Below the pieces are notes generated by a model that saw only the letters and a list, made by a program, of their open reading frames with translations, was not told the DNA's origin and ran no database searches. A stretch of DNA of 64,000 nt from Pseudomonas lundensis. Lineage in GTDB: Bacteria; Pseudomonadota; Gammaproteobacteria; Pseudomonadales; Pseudomonadaceae. Shown here piece after piece: positions 61,264 through 64,000 of this stretch (positions within the stretch are counted from its first letter, which is position 1; every line of letters starts with the position of its first letter). Both the position numbers and the translations under genes were made by a program. The stretch is from positions 1 to 64,000 of the forward strand of contig NZ_JYKY01000010.1 of the NCBI RefSeq assembly GCF_001042985.1, written 5' to 3'.

Positions 61264-61381
61264 TGATAGCGCTCCGTGGTGAACGAATCTTATAGTTGCG
61301 AAGCTGACTCAAAATGCGAATCAGTTGCATTGACTACAACGAGACGTATGACCTCGTGCTATCGCGTAAAAAAAACCGGAT

Positions 61382-62350
61382 TTAGTTGAGAATGACCAGC
61401 GCCGGGAATTCCGAGAGGCTGGACGAGGTGATGTGGGCGAGGGAACGTACGATGTCCAGAGGCTGGTCCAGACGGTAATTGCCGGTCACTGAGACGCTGG
61501 CCAGTTGCTCGTTATTGTTGACGATCCAGCCGGGGTAATAGCGCCGCACTTCCTCCAGCACTTGGCTCATGGGGCAGTTTTCGAATACCAGACGTCCCTG
61601 AACCCAGGCCAGATCGGTTTGCGGGTTGAGCTTGACCGGTTGGCCAAAACCATTAGGGCCGATACTCACACTGTTCCCGGCAGACAACCGCATCTGCGTG
61701 CCCACGCTGTTCATGCGTAAATCGACATCGCCGCGCTGCACGCGCACTTGAGCCTGCCCGTTGAGGTAGCTGACGGCGAAAGCGGTGTCGCGCACGCTGA
61801 CGCGAACCGGGCCGGCATCGAGCACCAGCGGGAATTCAAGATTGGCCGGGACCTCGAAAAACGCTTCACCCTGATACAACCGCGCATTGCTTTGCGCATT
61901 GACCCGGTGGCTGGAAAACGCGGAATTGGTGTTGAGCAACACTTTCGAGCCGTCTTCCAGCTCCAGGCGCTGACGCTCGCCCACGACGGTCAAATGATCG
62001 GCCTGCAAGCGCAATGGCACATTGCTGTAACTGCCCACGCCAATCACCAGCACTGCCGCAGTGGCCACGTGTTTCCAGTGACGGCCAATGCGTTGCAACA
62101 CGGTAGGCGCACGGCGTGTGTTCAGGGTGTGTGCCGCGTCAATCAGCGGCTGGCCATTCCAGACGGCATGGGCTTTGGCAAACGCTTGGGCATGGGCCGG
62201 GTCTGCCTTGAGCCAGGCTTGAAAGGCTGCTTTTTCGGAGGCGTCGGCACACTCCAGGGTGATCAGCCAGTCCAGCGCCTGATCCATGGCGCCGTCTTGC
62301 AGAGCATCCTGCGCCAGTTCCGGCACGGCGGGGGGTGGAGTGTCCTTCAC
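61382..62350 (-). CDS. hxuR: FecR-type anti-sigma factor (HxuR-like)
   Basis: This is a 322-residue inner membrane regulator. N-terminal sigma-binding part with AFQAWLKADPAHAQAF, one membrane segment (HVATAAVLVIGVGSYSNV, about 92-110), FecR domain (VVGERQRLELEDGSKVLLNTNS) and a C-terminal STN-like region. It transmits the receptor signal to HxuI. It is 118 bp upstream of hxuA. Confidence 0.9.
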   Translation of the reverse strand: MKDTPPPAVPELAQDALQDGAMDQALDWLITLECADASEKAAFQAWLKADPAHAQAFAKAHAVWNGQPLIDAAHTLNTRRAPTVLQRIGRHWKHVATAAVLVIGVGSYSNVPLRLQADHLTVVGERQRLELEDGSKVLLNTNSAFSSHRVNAQSNARLYQGEAFFEVPANLEFPLVLDAGPVRVSVRDTAFAVSYLNGQAQVRVQRGDVDLRMNSVGTQMRLSAGNSVSIGPNGFGQPVKLNPQTDLAWVQGRLVFENCPMSQVLEEVRRYYPGWIVNNNEQLASVSVTGNYRLDQPLDIVRSLAHITSSSLSEFPALVILN

Positions 62351-62454
62351 GGGTGATCCTTGGCAGTCTCAGGCACAGTGGTGTTCAACGTCTTGGAATC
62401 CTTGGCGTGAAAGCGGCCAAGTCGGATTTTTCTTACGGGATTGTCCCGGCAAGA

Positions 62455-62973
62455 TTACGGCCGATTGATTCGATCGGCTACCCCGACACAGATTGCCATG
62501 ATTAATTTGAGTTCCTTTTGAACGGTGCTCAGGGACACGTCAAGCTCTCGTGCGATCTCCTGATAGCTGCAACCATGCAGGCGACTGAGAATGAATATGC
62601 GCTGCTGACGTGCGCTTAGCTGGCTCAGGCTCACACTCAAACGCTCCAGTAATTGCGCGGCTTGATGGGCTTCTTCGGGGGTGCTGAGTGAGGAGGGGAC
62701 GCTTTCGATGACCTCGGTCGGCACGTCTTCGAGCACCGTGCGCGACTGAATACGCCGTGAGCGCAGGTGGTCCAGCGCCAGATTACGCGCAGTCTGGAAC
62801 ACAAACGGTTCCAGATGCTCGACCGTGCGTTCGCTCAGCGCGCGGGTGACGCGCAGGTAAGTCTCCTGCAACAGGTCCTCGGCGGTACTCGGGTTATTGA
62901 CCATCCGCTGTAACGTGCGCAACAGGATCACCCGTTGCGTCAGGAAGACTTGATTGAAGTGGGACTGACTCAC
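62455..62973 (-). CDS. hxuI: ECF sigma factor of the FecI type (HxuI-like)
   Basis: The product is 172 residues with region 2 (LLQETYLRVTRALSERTVEHLEPFVFQTARNLALDHLR) and region 4 (LSQLSARQQRIFILSRLHGCSYQEIARELDVSLSTVQKEL). It belongs to the iron-starvation sigma group and would drive hxuA when heme is sensed. Fur box directly upstream. Confidence 0.91.
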   Translation of the reverse strand: MSQSHFNQVFLTQRVILLRTLQRMVNNPSTAEDLLQETYLRVTRALSERTVEHLEPFVFQTARNLALDHLRSRRIQSRTVLEDVPTEVIESVPSSLSTPEEAHQAAQLLERLSVSLSQLSARQQRIFILSRLHGCSYQEIARELDVSLSTVQKELKLIMAICVGVADRINRP

Positions 62974-62999
62974 AGTGCTACCAGACCGATTTTGAGCGA

Positions 63000-63016
63000 A
63001 TGATAATGCTTATCAT
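63000..63016 (-). promoter_or_regulatory. Fur box upstream of the hxuI sigma factor gene
   Basis: ATGATAA-TGC-TTATCAT is a perfect 7-3-7 dyad closely matching the Fur 19-mer GATAATGATTATCATTATC. It lies 27 bp before the start codon, so the system is expected to be repressed in iron-replete cells. Confidence 0.88.
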
Positions 63017-63088
63017 CTGTGCGTTTGGTCAAGCGCTGTTTTTGTCTCCCGCCTTTTACGCGCGGTTTACGGCGAGGTGCCTGCGGGT

Positions 63089-63553
63089 TTACACGCGTCC
63101 TTTCAAGTACGCGGCGTAATCTGGCACCCGGTGATCGTGGGGCTGGCTCATGAGCGGGCTGCTGAGCAGGTAATCCGCGCTGCATTCATTGCACGCCACA
63201 GGGATGTTCCACACCGCCGCAACCCGCAGCAGGGCCTTGATGTCCGGGTCATGGGGTTGCGGCTCGAACGGGTCCCAGAAGAACACCAGCATGTCGACCT
63301 GTTGCTCAGCGATGCGTGCCCCCACTTGTTGGTCCCCGCCCAGCGGGCCGCTGATCATGCTTTCGATCGGCAGCCCCAGGCGCTGGCTCAGCAACAGGCC
63401 GGTGGTGCCGGTGGCGCACAACTGATGCTGGCTGAGGGTGGCCTTGTGACGCTCGGCCCAGTCCAGCAAGAACCCTTTGCAGTGATCGTGCGCCACCAGG
63501 GCGATACGCTTGCGCGCCGCCAGGGTGGCCGTGGTGAAGCTGATACCGATCAT
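63089..63553 (-). CDS. mgsA: Methylglyoxal synthase
   Basis: MgsA converts dihydroxyacetone phosphate to methylglyoxal. The 154-residue product starts MIGISFTTATLAARKRIALV; GPLGGDQQ with the catalytic Asp and the later HDHRV are visible. The start at 63553 lies 4 bp after the gapA stop, and the gapA end (GGAG) supplies the ribosome binding site, so the two are coupled. Confidence 0.93.
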   Translation of the reverse strand: MIGISFTTATLAARKRIALVAHDHCKGFLLDWAERHKATLSQHQLCATGTTGLLLSQRLGLPIESMISGPLGGDQQVGARIAEQQVDMLVFFWDPFEPQPHDPDIKALLRVAAVWNIPVACNECSADYLLSSPLMSQPHDHRVPDYAAYLKGRV

Positions 63554-63557
63554 CGCG

Positions 63558-64000
63558 TCACTCCGCGTTGCACAGCGCCAGGCAGTTATCGAGCATGCGG
63601 TTGGAGAAGCCCCACTCGTTGTCGTACCACGCCAGGACTTTGAGCATCTTGCCGCTGACTTTGGTGTGGTTGGCATCGAAAATCGACGACAGCGGGTTGT
63701 GGTTAAAATCGCTCGATACCAGCGGCAGGCTGTTATAGCCCAGCACTTTGGAATGCTGGCTGGCTTCTTTGAACAGCGCGTTGACTTCAGCCGCTGTGGT
63801 TTCGCGCTTGAGCTCGACGGTCAGGTCAACCAGCGACACGTTGATCACCGGGACGCGCACCGCCATGCCGGTCAATTTGCCCGCCAGTTCGGGCAATACC
63901 AGGCCCACGGCTTCGGCGGCGCCGGTTTTGCTCGGGATCATGTTCTGCGTGGCCGAGCGCGCGCGGTACGGGTCGCTGTGGTAAACGTCGGTCAGGTTCT
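63558..64000 (-). CDS. gapA: Glyceraldehyde-3-phosphate dehydrogenase, C-terminal part (cut by window edge)
   Basis: The minus strand carries a GapA C-terminus: [24 protein letters not shown] with the phosphate-binding and catalytic-domain core, then [15 protein letters not shown]. The N-terminal part lies beyond 64000. It belongs to the type-I GapA branch. It lies immediately upstream of mgsA, sharing the triose phosphate pool. Confidence 0.93.
   Translation of the reverse strand, partial: NLTDVYHSDPYRARSATQNMIPSKTGAAEAVGLVLPELAGKLTGMAVRVPVINVSLVDLTVELKRETTAAEVNALFKEASQHSKVLGYNSLPLVSSDFNHNPLSSIFDANHTKVSGKMLKVLAWYDNEWGFSNRMLDNCLALCNAE

Overview
The window is a stretch of a Pseudomonas chromosome, from the fluorescens/putida side of the genus judging by gene content: rpoS followed by the small RNA rsmZ, algU-mucA-mucB-mucD, a gcsR-controlled glycine cleavage cluster, arcDABC, an hxu-type heme uptake cluster, phaG and olsBA. 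I make no species call. Most of it is ordinary core genome with short intergenic gaps and many translationally coupled genes.

Region by region. 1-1.9 kb: the start of an IS5-type transposase gene reads out of the window directly upstream of rpoS, so an insertion sequence appears to sit only about 36 bp from the rpoS start codon; rsmZ follows rpoS with its GacA upstream activating site. 1.9-4.4 kb: an arsR-MFS-xenB operon. 4.5-10.8 kb: acpH, the ornithine lipid genes olsB-olsA, a YceI protein with a cardiolipin synthase, a LysE exporter and a PAS-GAF-GGDEF protein. 10.9-20.9 kb: a 9.9-kb integrated element in the 3' end of a tRNA-Gly(CCC) gene. 21-25.6 kb: phaG, rsuA, ung and a small remnant of P2-like phage control genes. 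26-32.6 kb: tctCBA-abrB and divergent tctDE. 32.7-41.8 kb: HDOD, ygfZ, sdhE-ygfX, nadB, the algU operon and an RDD protein. 41.9-50.3 kb: a cold shock gene, gcvH-gcvP-sdaA-gcvT and gcsR. 50.3-57.4 kb: arcDABC and a second, divergent arcD. 57.5-64 kb: ybaN, a heme oxygenase, hxuA/R/I with a Fur box, mgsA and the 3' part of gapA.

The most interesting object is the integrated element. It looks like a small phage satellite. It has a P4-type integrase, an AlpA-like regulator, a P4 CI / P1 C4-type antisense RNA with two complementary target sites (one covering a Shine-Dalgarno sequence), a primase-helicase with AEP-like motifs, an HK97-type major capsid protein and a small-terminase-like protein. 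I see no portal, prohead protease, large terminase or tail genes. It therefore seems to carry its own capsid subunit and DNA-recognition subunit and to depend on a helper phage for the rest. A lipoprotein gene lies as possible cargo beside the integrase. Both ends carry AGGTGTACA repeats, and a perfect 58-bp inverted repeat lies near the two ends.

Several regulatory circuits can be read from the DNA itself: GacA to rsmZ, GcsR plus sigma-54 to the glycine cleavage operon, ANR to arcDABC, Fur to the hxuI sigma factor, a probable AlgU autoregulatory promoter, and candidate operators for the ArsR, TctD and phage CI proteins.
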